Shown here piece by piece: positions 8,401 to 24,919 of a DNA stretch of 64,000 nucleotides; the stretch's first letter is position 1; each line of letters begins with the position of its first letter. The notes under the pieces are model-generated. The model was not told the DNA's origin. It saw nothing but the letters and a program-made list of their open reading frames with translations, and did no database searches. The DNA is from Candidatus Binatus soli (GTDB lineage Bacteria > Desulfobacterota > Binatia > Binatales > Binataceae): positions 1 to 64,000 of the forward strand of contig DLMJ01000019.1 of the NCBI GenBank assembly GCA_002479255.1, given 5' to 3'. The translations under genes were made by a program, and so were the position numbers.

Positions 8401-8537
8401 TGTTTGATCCCTGCCGCCGGCAAGGGGTCGCCTTCAAGCTTAGACATCCCGGCGCGCGATTGAAACTTGCGATTCGATTTTCTTCTCCCGCAGGCCGCGA
8501 CAGCTACTTGCGCGGCGCTCTGATAGTATCGCCCCCG

Positions 8538-9449
8538 ATGAGAGACTTTCGCGACAAGGGCCGCAATCCCCGCTTCAACCGCAACGCGCCGAGTCCGCCG
8601 CGCCGGGATTCGCCCGCGTCCATCGCCAAACCTGTCGCGGCGCCGGCTTCGGGCCACGACTATCGGCGTGCGGATGCGGGCGAGCGCGAGATTCGGCGCG
8701 CAAGCGGCAACGACCGCGAAATAGTTTATGGCGTCGAACCAATCCGCGAGTTGGTCGCTGCGGCGCCCGCCTCGATTCGAGTGCTCTACGTGAAATCCGG
8801 CGACGAGCGGCGCTTCGCGGCTGAGATCGATCTCGTCAGAACCGGCGGAGGCCGCGTCGAATTCGCCGATGAAGCCGGATTGGAGCGATTGGCGGGACCG
8901 GCCGCCCGCCATCAGGGGATTGCAGCCCTGATGCGCGAGTACGAGTACACGCCGCTCGAGCAGATTCTCGCCGAGCAGCACGATCCGATCGTGCTGGTGG
9001 ACGGCGTCACCGATCCGCGCAACCTGGGCGCCCTGATGCGCTCGGCGGAAGGCGCCGGCGTCGGTGCGATCGTTCTCGCCAAGGACCGAACCGCCGCCAT
9101 CACGCCCGCGGCGGTTAAGTCGTCGGCCGGTGCGTGGATACATCTGAAGATCGCGCGATGCGGTAACGTCGCGCGCACGATCGAGCAGCTCAAAGAGGCG
9201 GGCTACTGGACCGCGGCGCTCGCACCCGGCGGCGATACGTCGATCTACGCGCTCGACACCTCGCGCAAGCTCGCGATCATCGTCGGCTCCGAGGGGCGCG
9301 GCGTTCGCGACATCGTGAAGAAGGGTGCGGATTTTGTCGTGGACATCCCGATGCGCGGGAAAGTCGGCTCGCTCAACGTGTCGGTCGCCGCCGCAGTGGC
9401 GCTATTCGAAATCGCCCGCCGCCGCTCCGCCGCGAAGCAGGCGGGTTAG
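8538..9449 (+). CDS. rlmB: 23S rRNA (guanosine-2'-O-)-methyltransferase RlmB / SpoU-TrmH family
   Basis: A 303-residue SPOUT methyltransferase. A basic disordered N-terminus of about 55 residues precedes the substrate-binding domain (REIVYGVEPIRELV...), then the three SpoU motifs: NLGALMRSAEGAG, GSEGRGV and IPMRGKVGSLNVSVAAA, which form the trefoil knot holding S-adenosylmethionine. RlmB methylates G2251 of 23S rRNA in E. coli; a tRNA-methylating paralogue is the alternative. ATG 8538 is chosen because upstream codons read through the promoter region shared with lptF. Convergent with the collagen-like gene. Confidence 0.87.
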   Translation: MRDFRDKGRNPRFNRNAPSPPRRDSPASIAKPVAAPASGHDYRRADAGEREIRRASGNDREIVYGVEPIRELVAAAPASIRVLYVKSGDERRFAAEIDLVRTGGGRVEFADEAGLERLAGPAARHQGIAALMREYEYTPLEQILAEQHDPIVLVDGVTDPRNLGALMRSAEGAGVGAIVLAKDRTAAITPAAVKSSAGAWIHLKIARCGNVARTIEQLKEAGYWTAALAPGGDTSIYALDTSRKLAIIVGSEGRGVRDIVKKGADFVVDIPMRGKVGSLNVSVAAAVALFEIARRRSAAKQAG

Positions 9450-9492
9450 CGCCTGAGTCGTTATCGACATTGCTGATGTCGGGCGAGACCGG

Positions 9493-9518
9493 CCGGCGCG
9501 GCCAATAGACCGCGCCGG
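9493..9518. terminator. Bidirectional hairpin between rlmB and the collagen-like gene
   Basis: Perfect 9-bp stem CCGGCGCGG / CCGCGCCGG with an 8-base loop, placed between two convergent stop codons (9449 and 9528). GC-rich stem and position fit a shared terminator, although neither side has a strong T run. Confidence 0.6.
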
Positions 9519-9527
9519 TTCGGAGAA

Positions 9528-10844
9528 TTACGGGTTACCCCAAGAACCCGCAGCAGTCGTACTACCGGAGTTGAATTCAAGGCCGCCCTGGGTAGTCGTG
9601 CCCTCCTGGAGTTCGACCAGACGCGTGGTGCCGGTCGTGTCCTGAAGAGACAGGTACGACTCATTCGCTTGTTCTGATAACCCGGCGTTGGTGGTCAAGA
9701 AATTACCGACGGACGAAAGAGTGTCACCGGCGCCGTCCTGGCTGAAGAATCCGTTGAAGTTGCCAGGCGGATAGTAATCGATACCGTTGCGCAGGTTGCC
9801 GGATGAGTCGTACAACAGAGCGTAAGAGGCGGAATTGTCGGCCGCATTACCGATCAGCGATTCGTTATGACCGGCTCCGTCCTGGCTGAAGAATCCGTTG
9901 AAGTTGGTGGGTGGATAGTATTGGATCCCGTTGCGAAAGTTGCCGGACGAGTCGTACAGATAGGCGTAAGAACTGGAATTGTCGTACGCATTGCCGACCA
10001 GCGATTCGCTCGGTCCAGGATACGTCAGGCTACTTCCACTTCCTGTCGGTGTGTAGATTCCACTGTAGAATCCTACGAAGTCGGTGGTCGGATTCACCTG
10101 GATACCGGTGCGCCCAATCCCTGAGCTGTCGAAAAGTAGGATACCCGATGGAGTGGTCGTGCCGTCCAGGCTCGAGCCTAGTGTGAGGCGGGCGGTTTTG
10201 CCGTCGGCGCCAGCAACTCCCAGGCCAAATCCAGGGATGGCAGCCTTGGATCCGAACACCCCAAATCCACTGCGCTCAACCCCGTCACCTGAGGCGAGCG
10301 TGTTGCCGTCAAATCCCTCCAGGCCCGCCTCTGTACCGTCATCAGACACGCCGACCAACATGAATCGTTTTCCGTTGCTGTCGAAAAAGGTCAAGCTTCC
10401 GCCTCCGTCAGGGGCGGCTGTAAGCGTGGCGAGAACCTGGCTACTTTTGTTCACCAGGTTGAGTGTTTGCACGCTCGCAACTGGACTCAGCGAGCCGGCC
10501 GGACCTCTTGGCCCTGCCGGACCTGTTGGCCCTGCTGGACCTGTTGCCCCTGCTGGACCTGTTGCACCTTTTGCACCTGCTGGACCCTCGGGACCTGGTT
10601 TCCCTGTTGGACCTGCTGGTCCAGTAGTGTTCCACGTCAACAAAGTTTGAGTTGATTTGCACGCGCCCGTGAGCAGGATTGTGATTGCCCCTGATTTGGC
10701 GACGCACGCCTTGATCTCTGCCGCCGAAGCGACGTTCGGAAAAAATGCGACCGCGATATAACTGAGAAATGCAGCCGCAGCCATCACTTTGGACCCCACC
10801 CAACGCGACTCTCGACGTTTGCCTGACCAGACCTTGCAATTCAT
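9528..10844 (-). CDS. Secreted collagen-like repeat protein
   Basis: A 438-residue exported protein. A signal peptide spans about 1-41 (Lys/Arg-rich start, hydrophobic core at 20-35, cleavage after SA at about 41). A small domain with two Cys (47, 62) precedes an uninterrupted Gly-x-y collagen stretch at 75-117 (14 triplets rich in GPAGPT). The C-terminal 300 residues hold repeats around a YDSSGNxRNGIxYYPPxNFNGFFSQDGAG core. Bacterial collagen-like proteins form triple helices and are often surface or matrix proteins. ATG 10844 has GGGGAGG 6 bases upstream. Start fixed by that site; function beyond secretion unknown. Confidence 0.85.
   Translation of the reverse strand: MNCKVWSGKRRESRWVGSKVMAAAAFLSYIAVAFFPNVASAAEIKACVAKSGAITILLTGACKSTQTLLTWNTTGPAGPTGKPGPEGPAGAKGATGPAGATGPAGPTGPAGPRGPAGSLSPVASVQTLNLVNKSSQVLATLTAAPDGGGSLTFFDSNGKRFMLVGVSDDGTEAGLEGFDGNTLASGDGVERSGFGVFGSKAAIPGFGLGVAGADGKTARLTLGSSLDGTTTPSGILLFDSSGIGRTGIQVNPTTDFVGFYSGIYTPTGSGSSLTYPGPSESLVGNAYDNSSSYAYLYDSSGNFRNGIQYYPPTNFNGFFSQDGAGHNESLIGNAADNSASYALLYDSSGNLRNGIDYYPPGNFNGFFSQDGAGDTLSSVGNFLTTNAGLSEQANESYLSLQDTTGTTRLVELQEGTTTQGGLEFNSGSTTAAGSWGNP
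9717..10004 (-). repeat. Two tandem 144-bp (48-residue) repeats in the collagen-like gene
   Basis: Residues 281-328 and 329-376 are two copies of one 48-residue unit; at DNA level a stretch from 9734 recurs almost unchanged exactly 144 bases away at 9878. Fainter copies of the FDSSG/YDSSG core occur upstream at about residues 236-262. Recent in-frame duplication is the simplest explanation. Confidence 0.85.
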
Positions 10845-11132
10845 ACGACCTCCCCGATCTCGTCGACGATGCCCGCCGAGTTTTCCGACGCGCACCACGC
10901 ACGTCGAACCATCCCTAAGAGTTCACAGCCCGAAAAGTGCGAGTCTTTCCGGTATTGCTGCTGTTGACGAGATTAACGCGCTTTTCCTGCCGGACTAGCG
11001 GCAAATACCGCACGAAGGTACTGATGCGCCAGCCTTATGTCAAGAAAATTGCTTCCAACGGAGACAAATGAACCGGCCAGATGGTTCGATCGGCGCCATC
11101 GCAGCTTTCCGCAAGTTCCTAAGGCTGGCTAC

Positions 11133-11483
11133 CTATCGCGATTTGCTCCTGGCGGTCTTTTTTGCCATCGGCCTGGCTTCGGTCGATTTGCGCTCGGCGA
11201 GACCGGGATACTTCTTGGCCAGCGCCTTCTTGATAGTGTTCACCCAGTTGGATTCGAACTCGTCCGCGATTTTTCTCATCCCGCCAACTTGCCGGCTGGC
11301 TTCCTTCATCTGCGCTTTCAGAAGCGCGGCTCCCTTGGCGAGATGCGGATGCATCCCATGCAGGTTGAGGTCGGTCAGCGTCTTGGCAATCAGCTTCAGT
11401 TCGCCCTTGATGCGGTCGGCGTAAACCCTGGCCCATTCGAGATCGATCAGGGTGCTGCTGGCAGGTGGCTTGAGTTTCGTCAT
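11133..11483 (-). CDS. Small basic hypothetical protein
   Basis: A 116-residue protein of predicted helical character with a Lys/Arg-rich C-terminus (last 20 residues contain AKKTARSKSR). No family recognised. Starts at ATG 11483; the frame extends upstream to 11546, but the ATG gives the more compact start. Codon usage matches neighbouring genes. It stands alone, upstream of the collagen-like gene on the same strand and divergent from the tRNA cluster. The basic tail suggests nucleic-acid contact, which is inference only. Confidence 0.55.
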   Translation of the reverse strand: MTKLKPPASSTLIDLEWARVYADRIKGELKLIAKTLTDLNLHGMHPHLAKGAALLKAQMKEASRQVGGMRKIADEFESNWVNTIKKALAKKYPGLAERKSTEARPMAKKTARSKSR

Positions 11484-11637
11484 GCCGAACACTGTCCCCG
11501 TCGACGCCCGCGATCGCAAGTACCGCGCTGTCACGTGCGGAACCACGAGGCTCAGTTTGCGCGCCGAAATTGTCGAACGCGACCTGCCGCGCCCGGCCGC
11601 CCGAATGCAAGAAGCAGACCCTGAAACGCCGTTCAGC

Positions 11638-11666
11638 TTGACAGTCGCGGCGGCGGCGAATAACTT
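11638..11666 (+). promoter_or_regulatory. Sigma-70 promoter for the tRNA cluster
   Basis: A perfect -35 box TTGACA (11638-11643), exactly 17 bases of spacer and TAACTT (11661-11666) as -10. The first tRNA begins 20 bases after the -10, which is the geometry of a stable-RNA promoter. It probably drives the tRNA cluster and rpmG, and may read into secE-nusG. Confidence 0.75.
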
Positions 11667-11685
11667 TTCTTTCTTAACGTCGTTT

Positions 11686-11757
11686 GCCGATGTAGCTCAA
11701 CGGTAGAGCACCTGATTTGTAATCAGGTGGTTGCGAGTTCGATTCTCGCCATCGGCT
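11686..11757 (+). tRNA. tRNA-Thr (anticodon TGT)
   Basis: Full cloverleaf: acceptor GCCGATG / CATCGGC, D arm GCTC...GAGC, anticodon stem CCTGA / TCAGG with loop TTTGTAA (anticodon TGT) and T arm GCGAG-TTCGATT-CTCGC. The CCA end is not encoded (TTGG follows). First tRNA of the cluster. Confidence 0.96.
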
Positions 11758-11780
11758 TGGTCGGCACAACAGCCTTGGGA

Positions 11781-11866
<86 letters not shown>

Positions 11867-11892
11867 GTATGATAATGAGTTTGAAGGGGAGA

Positions 11893-11968
11893 GCGGGAAT
11901 AGCTCAGTTGGTAGAGCGCGAGCCTTCCAAGCTCGGGGTCGCGGGTTCGAGTCCCGTTTCCCGCTCCA
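11893..11968 (+). tRNA. tRNA-Gly (anticodon TCC)
   Basis: Acceptor GCGGGAA / TTCCCGC, D arm GCTC...GAGC, anticodon stem CGAGC / GCTCG with loop CTTCCAA (anticodon TCC), canonical T loop TTCGAGT and encoded CCA at 11966-11968. Confidence 0.96.
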
Positions 11969-12047
11969 GATTTTCCATGACGGCGAGAGGCAACGAGTTT
12001 TGTGGATCTTTTTTCACTGAAAAATTCCGGTTGAGCAGTGCACGAAT

Positions 12048-12120
<73 letters not shown>

Positions 12121-12172
12121 TTCCAAATTTGCGCCGGCTAAGCGGCGGAAAAGTTTTTCGAGGCGGACAACA

Positions 12173-12328
12173 ATGAGAGATCTGATTTCGCTTTCATGCG
12201 AAGGTTGCAAGTCGCGCAACTACACGACGAGCAAGAACAAGAAGACGCAGACCGACAAATTTTCAATCAAGAAATTCTGTCCGAAGTGCCGCGCGCACAC
12301 GGTGCACAAGGAAGGCAAAATTTCTTGA
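12173..12328 (+). CDS. rpmG: 50S ribosomal protein bL33
   Basis: A 51-residue protein matching bL33 in length and pattern, with two zinc-ribbon cysteine pairs (C9-x2-C12 and C36-x2-C39), so it is the zinc-binding form. It lies near the E site of the large subunit. The frame fits between tRNA-Thr and tRNA-Trp, the classic tRNA-rpmG-tRNA-Trp-secE-nusG arrangement. A purine-rich GAGGCGGA lies upstream of ATG 12173. Confidence 0.93.
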   Translation: MRDLISLSCEGCKSRNYTTSKNKKTQTDKFSIKKFCPKCRAHTVHKEGKIS

Positions 12329-12434
12329 AAAGCAGTTTGTCCGAAAGCGGCGCGTATCTCGGGCGGGTATATAAGGATGGCGCGTCCGGCGTTCGAATTG
12401 CGCGCCCGGCGCGCGCCGGCGCAAACGGTTGCGA

Positions 12435-12511
12435 GGGTCAGTAGCTCTAATTGGCAGAGCATCGGACTCCAAATCCGAGGGTTCCAGGTTCGAATCCTGG
12501 CTGGCCCGCCA
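12435..12511 (+). tRNA. tRNA-Trp (anticodon CCA)
   Basis: Acceptor GGGTCAG / CTGGCCC (one T-G pair), D arm GCTC...GAGC, anticodon stem TCGGA / TCCGA with loop CTCCAAA (anticodon CCA), T arm CCAGG-TTCGAAT-CCTGG, discriminator G and encoded CCA at 12509-12511. Directly upstream of secE, as in many bacteria. Confidence 0.96.
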
Positions 12512-12567
12512 AAAATGACAGCGGTTTAACCGAAATAATCACGCGGTTCTTGATTTAGGCACGAAAA

Positions 12568-12771
12568 ATGGATAGTGTGAAAAGTTACTTCAATCAGGGC
12601 GTAAGTTTCGTCACGGAAGCATGGACGGAGCTTGCCAAGGTCCATTACCCCTCGCCCAAGGAGACCATGCAGGCCACGATTGTGGTTGTCGGTCTGACGT
12701 TTGTGATGGCGCTGTGGCTCGGAGTGATCGATTTTTTCGCGGTTCGCGGCGTGCAGATGCTGCTCCGCTAG
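12568..12771 (+). CDS. secE: Preprotein translocase subunit SecE
   Basis: A 67-residue single-span SecE: an amphipathic N-terminal part with WTELAKVHYPSPKET (the conserved cytoplasmic helix and hinge) and one membrane helix at about residues 36-60. It clamps SecY (encoded at 38.2 kb) in the SecYEG channel. The short one-span form is normal outside enterobacteria. Between tRNA-Trp and nusG, its canonical place. Confidence 0.95.
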   Translation: MDSVKSYFNQGVSFVTEAWTELAKVHYPSPKETMQATIVVVGLTFVMALWLGVIDFFAVRGVQMLLR

Positions 12772-12826
12772 GGACCAAATGACCGGACGCGGAACCGCTG
12801 ATTCTCGATGAAGACTGCTCATTCAA

Positions 12827-13390
12827 ATGACTGAACCGATGACCGAAACCGCGAAGCCCGCGATGAAATGGTATGTCGTCCATACCTATTCGGGCTACGA
12901 GCACAAGGCCAAGGCCGCGCTCGAGGAGCGGGTGCGCTCGCTGCACAAGGAAGACAAGATCGGCAAGGTGCTGGTGCCGATCGAGCGGGTGCAGGAACTC
13001 GGCAAAGGCGGCGCGCGCAAGGTTTCGAGCCGCAAGTTTTTCCCCGGCTACATCTTCGTGCAGATGGTGCTGGACGACGAGACCTGGCACGTCATCAAGA
13101 ACACGCCGAAAATTACCGGCTTCGTCGGGCATTCCACCAATCCGCCCGAAGTTCCGACGTCCGAAGTTGAAGAGATCGAGCAGCAGATGGAAGAAGGGGC
13201 GCTCAGGCCCAAGCCCAAGGTGCTGTTCGAGGTGGGAGAGGCGATCAAAGTTGTCGATGGCCCCTTCCAGGACTTCAACGGCACCGTCGAGGAAGTCAAG
13301 CCGGAAAAGGGCAAGGTGCGCGTTCTGATCTCGATCTTCGGCCGCGCAACCCCGGTCGAACTCGACTTTGTGCAGGTAGAGAAGGCCTGA
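12827..13390 (+). CDS. nusG: Transcription termination/antitermination factor NusG
   Basis: A 187-residue NusG: N-terminal NGN domain with KWYVVHTYSGYE and FPGYIFVQM, and a C-terminal KOW domain (VGEAIKVVDGPFQDFNGTV...). It binds the RNA polymerase clamp helices and couples polymerase with Rho or with S10/the ribosome. ATG 12827 is used; an in-frame ATG at 12839 would drop four residues. Follows secE by 55 bases. Confidence 0.96.
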   Translation: MTEPMTETAKPAMKWYVVHTYSGYEHKAKAALEERVRSLHKEDKIGKVLVPIERVQELGKGGARKVSSRKFFPGYIFVQMVLDDETWHVIKNTPKITGFVGHSTNPPEVPTSEVEEIEQQMEEGALRPKPKVLFEVGEAIKVVDGPFQDFNGTVEEVKPEKGKVRVLISIFGRATPVELDFVQVEKA

Positions 13391-13479
13391 GACGACGAAA
13401 AAACACTCGATTCGCCGGATGTGCGCAGCCGATGCGCGCAAGCGGCGTTCGCGACTGAGCAACCGGGGACGATTTTAAA

Positions 13480-13905
13480 GTGGCTAAGAAAGTAGTCGGA
13501 TCGATCAAGCTGCAGATTCCGGCCGGCGCGGCGAATCCCTCGCCGCCGGTGGGCCCCGCGCTGGGCCAGCGCGGCGTCAATATCATGGAGTTCTGCAAGG
13601 CCTTCAACGCCCAGACCCAGAACATGCAGGGCCTGGTGATCCCCGTGATAGTCACGGTTTACGCCGACCGTTCGTTTACTTTCGTCACCAAGAGCCCGCC
13701 CGCGTCGATTCTGCTGCTGCGCGCGGCGGGAATCGAAAAGGGCTCGCCGATGCCGAACAAGAACAAGGTCGGCAAGGTCACGCGCGCGCAGGTCGAGGAA
13801 ATCGCCAAGACCAAGCTCAAGGACCTGACCGCGGCCGACCTGGCAGCGGCGGTCAATACCGTTTCGGGCACCGCGCGCAGCATGGGAATCGACGTCACGG
13901 ATTAA
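13480..13905 (+). CDS. rplK: 50S ribosomal protein uL11
   Basis: A 141-residue uL11 starting at GTG 13480. The N-terminal domain shows the proline-rich PAGAANPSPPVGPALGQRG loop, the site of thiostrepton-type antibiotics, and the C-terminal domain carries GTARSMGI, which binds the GTPase-centre rRNA. Organises the L7/L12 stalk base. First of the rplKAJL run, 89 bases after nusG; no convincing promoter seen in that gap. Confidence 0.96.
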   Translation: MAKKVVGSIKLQIPAGAANPSPPVGPALGQRGVNIMEFCKAFNAQTQNMQGLVIPVIVTVYADRSFTFVTKSPPASILLLRAAGIEKGSPMPNKNKVGKVTRAQVEEIAKTKLKDLTAADLAAAVNTVSGTARSMGIDVTD

Positions 13906-13916
13906 GGCTGAAGAAG

Positions 13917-14630
13917 ATGGCAGGCAAGAAATACAAGGAAGCGGCCAAGAAGATCGATCGCGAAAAGCGCTACACGCTCGAAGAAGCGGTCAAGCTGGTG
14001 GTCGATAACAAGGTCGCCAAGTTCGACGAGACGGTCGAGATAGCAGTGCGGCTCGGCGTCGATCCGCGCCAGGCCGACCAGAACGTGCGCGGCACGATAG
14101 TGCTTCCCCATGGCACCGGCGCGGTTGCGCGGGTGCTGGTGGTCGCCAAGGGCGAGAAAGAGCGCGAGGCGCGCGAGGCGGGTGCGGACTTCGTCGGCGG
14201 CGACGAGATCATAAAGAAGATCCAGGAAGAGAACTGGCTCGACTTCGACCGCGTCATCGCCACGCCCGACATGATGGGCCAAGTCGGACGAATCGGCAAA
14301 ATTCTTGGACCTCGCGGCCTGATGCCCAATCCCAAGGTGGGCACCGTCACGTTCGATGTCGCCAAGGCGGTCGCCGAGATAAAGGCCGGCAAGGTGGACT
14401 ACCGCGTGGACAAGGCCGGTGTGGTGCACGCGCGCGTGGGCAAGGTGAGTTTCGGCGAGCAGAAGCTGCTCGACAACGTGCGCGCGATCCTTGGTGCGAT
14501 CGTTCGCTCCAAGCCAGCCAGCGCCAAGGGAAATTACGTTCGCAGCGTCGCTATTTCCTCGACGATGGGCCCGGGAGTGCGGGTCGATACGGCGCAGGCG
14601 GCGGCCAAGGCGCTCGCGGCGGCCGCATAA
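13917..14630 (+). CDS. rplA: 50S ribosomal protein uL1
   Basis: A 237-residue uL1 of standard length, with the conserved GRIGKILGPRGLMPNPKVGTV block. It forms the mobile L1 stalk that moves E-site tRNA, and in many bacteria represses its own rplKA mRNA; no L1-like leader structure was identified here by eye. Eleven bases after rplK. Confidence 0.96.
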   Translation: MAGKKYKEAAKKIDREKRYTLEEAVKLVVDNKVAKFDETVEIAVRLGVDPRQADQNVRGTIVLPHGTGAVARVLVVAKGEKEREAREAGADFVGGDEIIKKIQEENWLDFDRVIATPDMMGQVGRIGKILGPRGLMPNPKVGTVTFDVAKAVAEIKAGKVDYRVDKAGVVHARVGKVSFGEQKLLDNVRAILGAIVRSKPASAKGNYVRSVAISSTMGPGVRVDTAQAAAKALAAAA

Positions 14631-14665
14631 GTTTTCGTTCGTGGGAGCCGGATCGGTATAATTAG

Positions 14666-15241
14666 ATGAAGAAATCAGAGAAAACCGCGCTGGTCGAAGA
14701 TCTGACGCAGAGTTTCGGCCGCGCCAGTATCGCGCTGGTGTCCGAATACCGCGGGATGACGGCGGCGGAATCGACCGAGATGCGCAAGCGCTTGCGCGCC
14801 GTGCGCGGCGAGATGCGGGTGGCCAAGAACACGCTGATCCGCCTCGCGATCAAGGGCACCGCCTACGAGGCGCTCGACAGCAAGCTGGGCGGGCAGATCG
14901 GGCTGATCCTCAGTTACGAGGATCCGGTCGTACTGGCCAAGACCTTCACCTCGTTCGGACCGCTGGGCGACAAGCTCAAGCTTCGCGGCGCGGTGCTCGA
15001 CGGCAAGGCGCTCACGCCCGCCGAGGTCCAGGCGCTGGCGGCGTTGCCGCCGCGCGCGGTGGTTTTCGGCCAGTTGCTCGGTCTGTTGAATGCGCCGGCG
15101 ACTCAGTTGGTCCGCTTGCTGAACGAGCCGGGCTCGTATCTGGCGCGCGTGATCGACGCGATTGGAAAAAAGAACGGCGCCGGCGAGGCAGCTCCGGCCC
15201 CGGTGGCTGAGCCTCCGGCGGCGCCGGCCTCTGAGGGTTGA
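14666..15241 (+). CDS. rplJ: 50S ribosomal protein uL10
   Basis: A 191-residue uL10. The N-terminal rRNA-binding domain (EYRGMTAAESTEMRKRLR, then AKNTLIRLA) and the C-terminal helix that holds L7/L12 dimers are both present. The last 20 or so residues form a Pro/Ala tail (AAPAPVAEPPAAPASEG) longer than in E. coli. A TATAAT-like string just before ATG 14666 is too close to be a promoter of this gene. Confidence 0.95.
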   Translation: MKKSEKTALVEDLTQSFGRASIALVSEYRGMTAAESTEMRKRLRAVRGEMRVAKNTLIRLAIKGTAYEALDSKLGGQIGLILSYEDPVVLAKTFTSFGPLGDKLKLRGAVLDGKALTPAEVQALAALPPRAVVFGQLLGLLNAPATQLVRLLNEPGSYLARVIDAIGKKNGAGEAAPAPVAEPPAAPASEG

Positions 15242-15344
15242 TTAAGGATTACTGATTTTAATTCATGCACAACGCCCGGAAGAGGTTTCGCTGAAAAAGC
15301 GCTCCCACATCTCCCCGGATGCGTGAACAAGGAGAGAAGGTAAC

Positions 15345-15734
15345 ATGGCAGAAGCACAACTCAGCCGCGATCAGGTCAAGGATTATCTGAAGAACCTCAG
15401 CCTGATCGATGCAGCGGCGCTGGTGAAGGAACTCGAGGCCGAGCTCGGCGTATCGGCTGCGGCTCCGGTCGCGGCGGCGGCAGCTCCGGCAGCCGGCGGC
15501 GCAGTAGCGGCGGCGCCCGAGAAGGAAGAGTTCAACGTCGTGCTGACGGGCTCGGGCGACAAGAAGATCCAGGTGATCAAGGTCGTGCGCGAATTGACCG
15601 GACTCGGCCTCAAGGAGGCCAAGGACCTGGTCGATGGAGCGCCGAAGGCGGTCAAGGAAGGCGTCAACAAAGCCGAGGCCGAAGAGATCAAGAAGAAGCT
15701 CGAAGCCGCCGGCGGCAGCGTGGAGCTGAAGTAG
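15345..15734 (+). CDS. rplL: 50S ribosomal protein bL12 (L7/L12)
   Basis: A 129-residue L7/L12: N-terminal dimerisation helices, an Ala/Pro hinge (about residues 38-58), and the C-terminal factor-binding domain with KIQVIKVVRELTGLGLKEAKDLVDGAP. It recruits EF-Tu, EF-G and other GTPases. AAGGAGAGAAGG before ATG 15345 is a strong ribosome-binding site, matching the need for several copies per ribosome. The 103-base rplJ-rplL gap shows no strong terminator. Confidence 0.96.
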   Translation: MAEAQLSRDQVKDYLKNLSLIDAAALVKELEAELGVSAAAPVAAAAAPAAGGAVAAAPEKEEFNVVLTGSGDKKIQVIKVVRELTGLGLKEAKDLVDGAPKAVKEGVNKAEAEEIKKKLEAAGGSVELK

Positions 15735-15735
15735 G

Positions 15736-15752
15736 AAGGATTTAGTCCTTTT
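15736..15752 (+). terminator. Small attenuator-like hairpin between rplL and rpoB
   Basis: AAGGA-TTTAG-TCCTT followed by TT, starting 2 bases after the rplL stop. The stem is only 5 bp, so it would at most reduce read-through. Partial termination at this place is known in E. coli; the equivalence here is inference. Confidence 0.35.
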
Positions 15753-15924
15753 GACGCACAACAAAGGGTCGGGAAATTCACGAGGCGCGGGACTTTCAGG
15801 CGCGCGCGGATTTCAAACGGTCTTTATCGATGAAGCCGTGGGCACGGGGGAGACCTCTGCGCCCGCGTCCTCTATTGCTTCACGGCGCGCCGAAGTCTGT
15901 GGCGCACGCACGGTGAGGTAGCTG

Positions 15925-20034
<4,110 letters not shown>

Positions 20035-20054
20035 GGCCAGGGAGTAATAAAGAG

Positions 20055-24332
<4,278 letters not shown>

Positions 24333-24366
24333 CACGGCGGGTCTGGTCCCGTACATAATGATGTTT

Positions 24367-24403
24367 CCCCCAAGGGCATAAGTGTCCTTGGGGGGTTTGT
24401 TTG
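24367..24403 (+). terminator. Intrinsic terminator after rpoC
   Basis: Perfect 9-bp stem CCCCCAAGG / CCTTGGGGG with a 10-base loop, followed by GTTTGTTTG. It separates the rplKAJL-rpoBC unit from the str operon. The next 138 bases before rpsL must hold a promoter, but no clear -35/-10 pair was seen. Confidence 0.85.
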
Positions 24404-24541
24404 AACACCGCGTCCCACTAGAGGCAATCCGGCGCACCGGGCCGGCGCGATGCGAGCGCCGAGCGGTCTGGAGAGTCGGCAAACGTCCGATGGGTACGCT
24501 GGTCGAAATGGAAGAGAAACGAAGAGAACGAGAATTATAAC

Positions 24542-24913
24542 GTGCCGACGATAAACCAGTTGATCCGACAGGCGCGCGTGAAAAAGCGCTTCAAGGTTAA
24601 GGCGCGCGCGCTCGAAGGCTCGCCCCAGAAGCGCGGCGTATGCACGCAGGTGAAGACGACTACGCCCAAGAAGCCCAACTCCGCGCTGCGCAAGGTCGCA
24701 CGCGTGCGGCTGTCCAACGGGATCGAGGTGAATACCTATATTCCGGGCGTCGGACACAACCTGCAGGAGCATTCGGTGGTGCTGATTCGCGGTGGTCGCG
24801 TGCGCGATCTGCCGGGCGTTCGCTATCACGTGATTCGCGGCACCCTCGACTCGATCGGCGTGCAGGAGCGGCGCAAGAGCCGTTCCAAGTACGGGTCGAA
24901 GAAACCCAAGTAG
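24542..24913 (+). CDS. rpsL: 30S ribosomal protein uS12
   Basis: A 123-residue uS12 starting at GTG 24542. It lines the decoding centre. TTTPKKPNSALRK (Lys43 intact) and GGRVRDLPGVRYH are present. Counting from Met1, residue 88 is Arg (codon CGC 24803-24805) where E. coli and most bacteria have Lys; Lys-to-Arg at this position is a known streptomycin-resistance change. The C-terminal RSKYGSKKPK tail is normal. First gene of the str operon. Confidence 0.97.
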   Translation: MPTINQLIRQARVKKRFKVKARALEGSPQKRGVCTQVKTTTPKKPNSALRKVARVRLSNGIEVNTYIPGVGHNLQEHSVVLIRGGRVRDLPGVRYHVIRGTLDSIGVQERRKSRSKYGSKKPK

Positions 24914-24919
24914 AGTTAT

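Noticed and set aside
9717..10004. Tandem repeats considered as a CRISPR array
   Set aside because: Units are 144 bp, contiguous and in frame within a coding sequence, without spacers.
9450..11685. Possible integrated element at the tRNA-Thr gene
   Set aside because: No integrase, no direct repeat of the tRNA end and no insertion-sequence ends were seen; the collagen-like and small basic genes look like ordinary accessory genes.
14656..14665. TATAAT-like string just before the rplJ start
   Set aside because: It ends only a few bases from the ATG and has no -35 at proper spacing, so it cannot serve as the promoter of rplJ with a leader.
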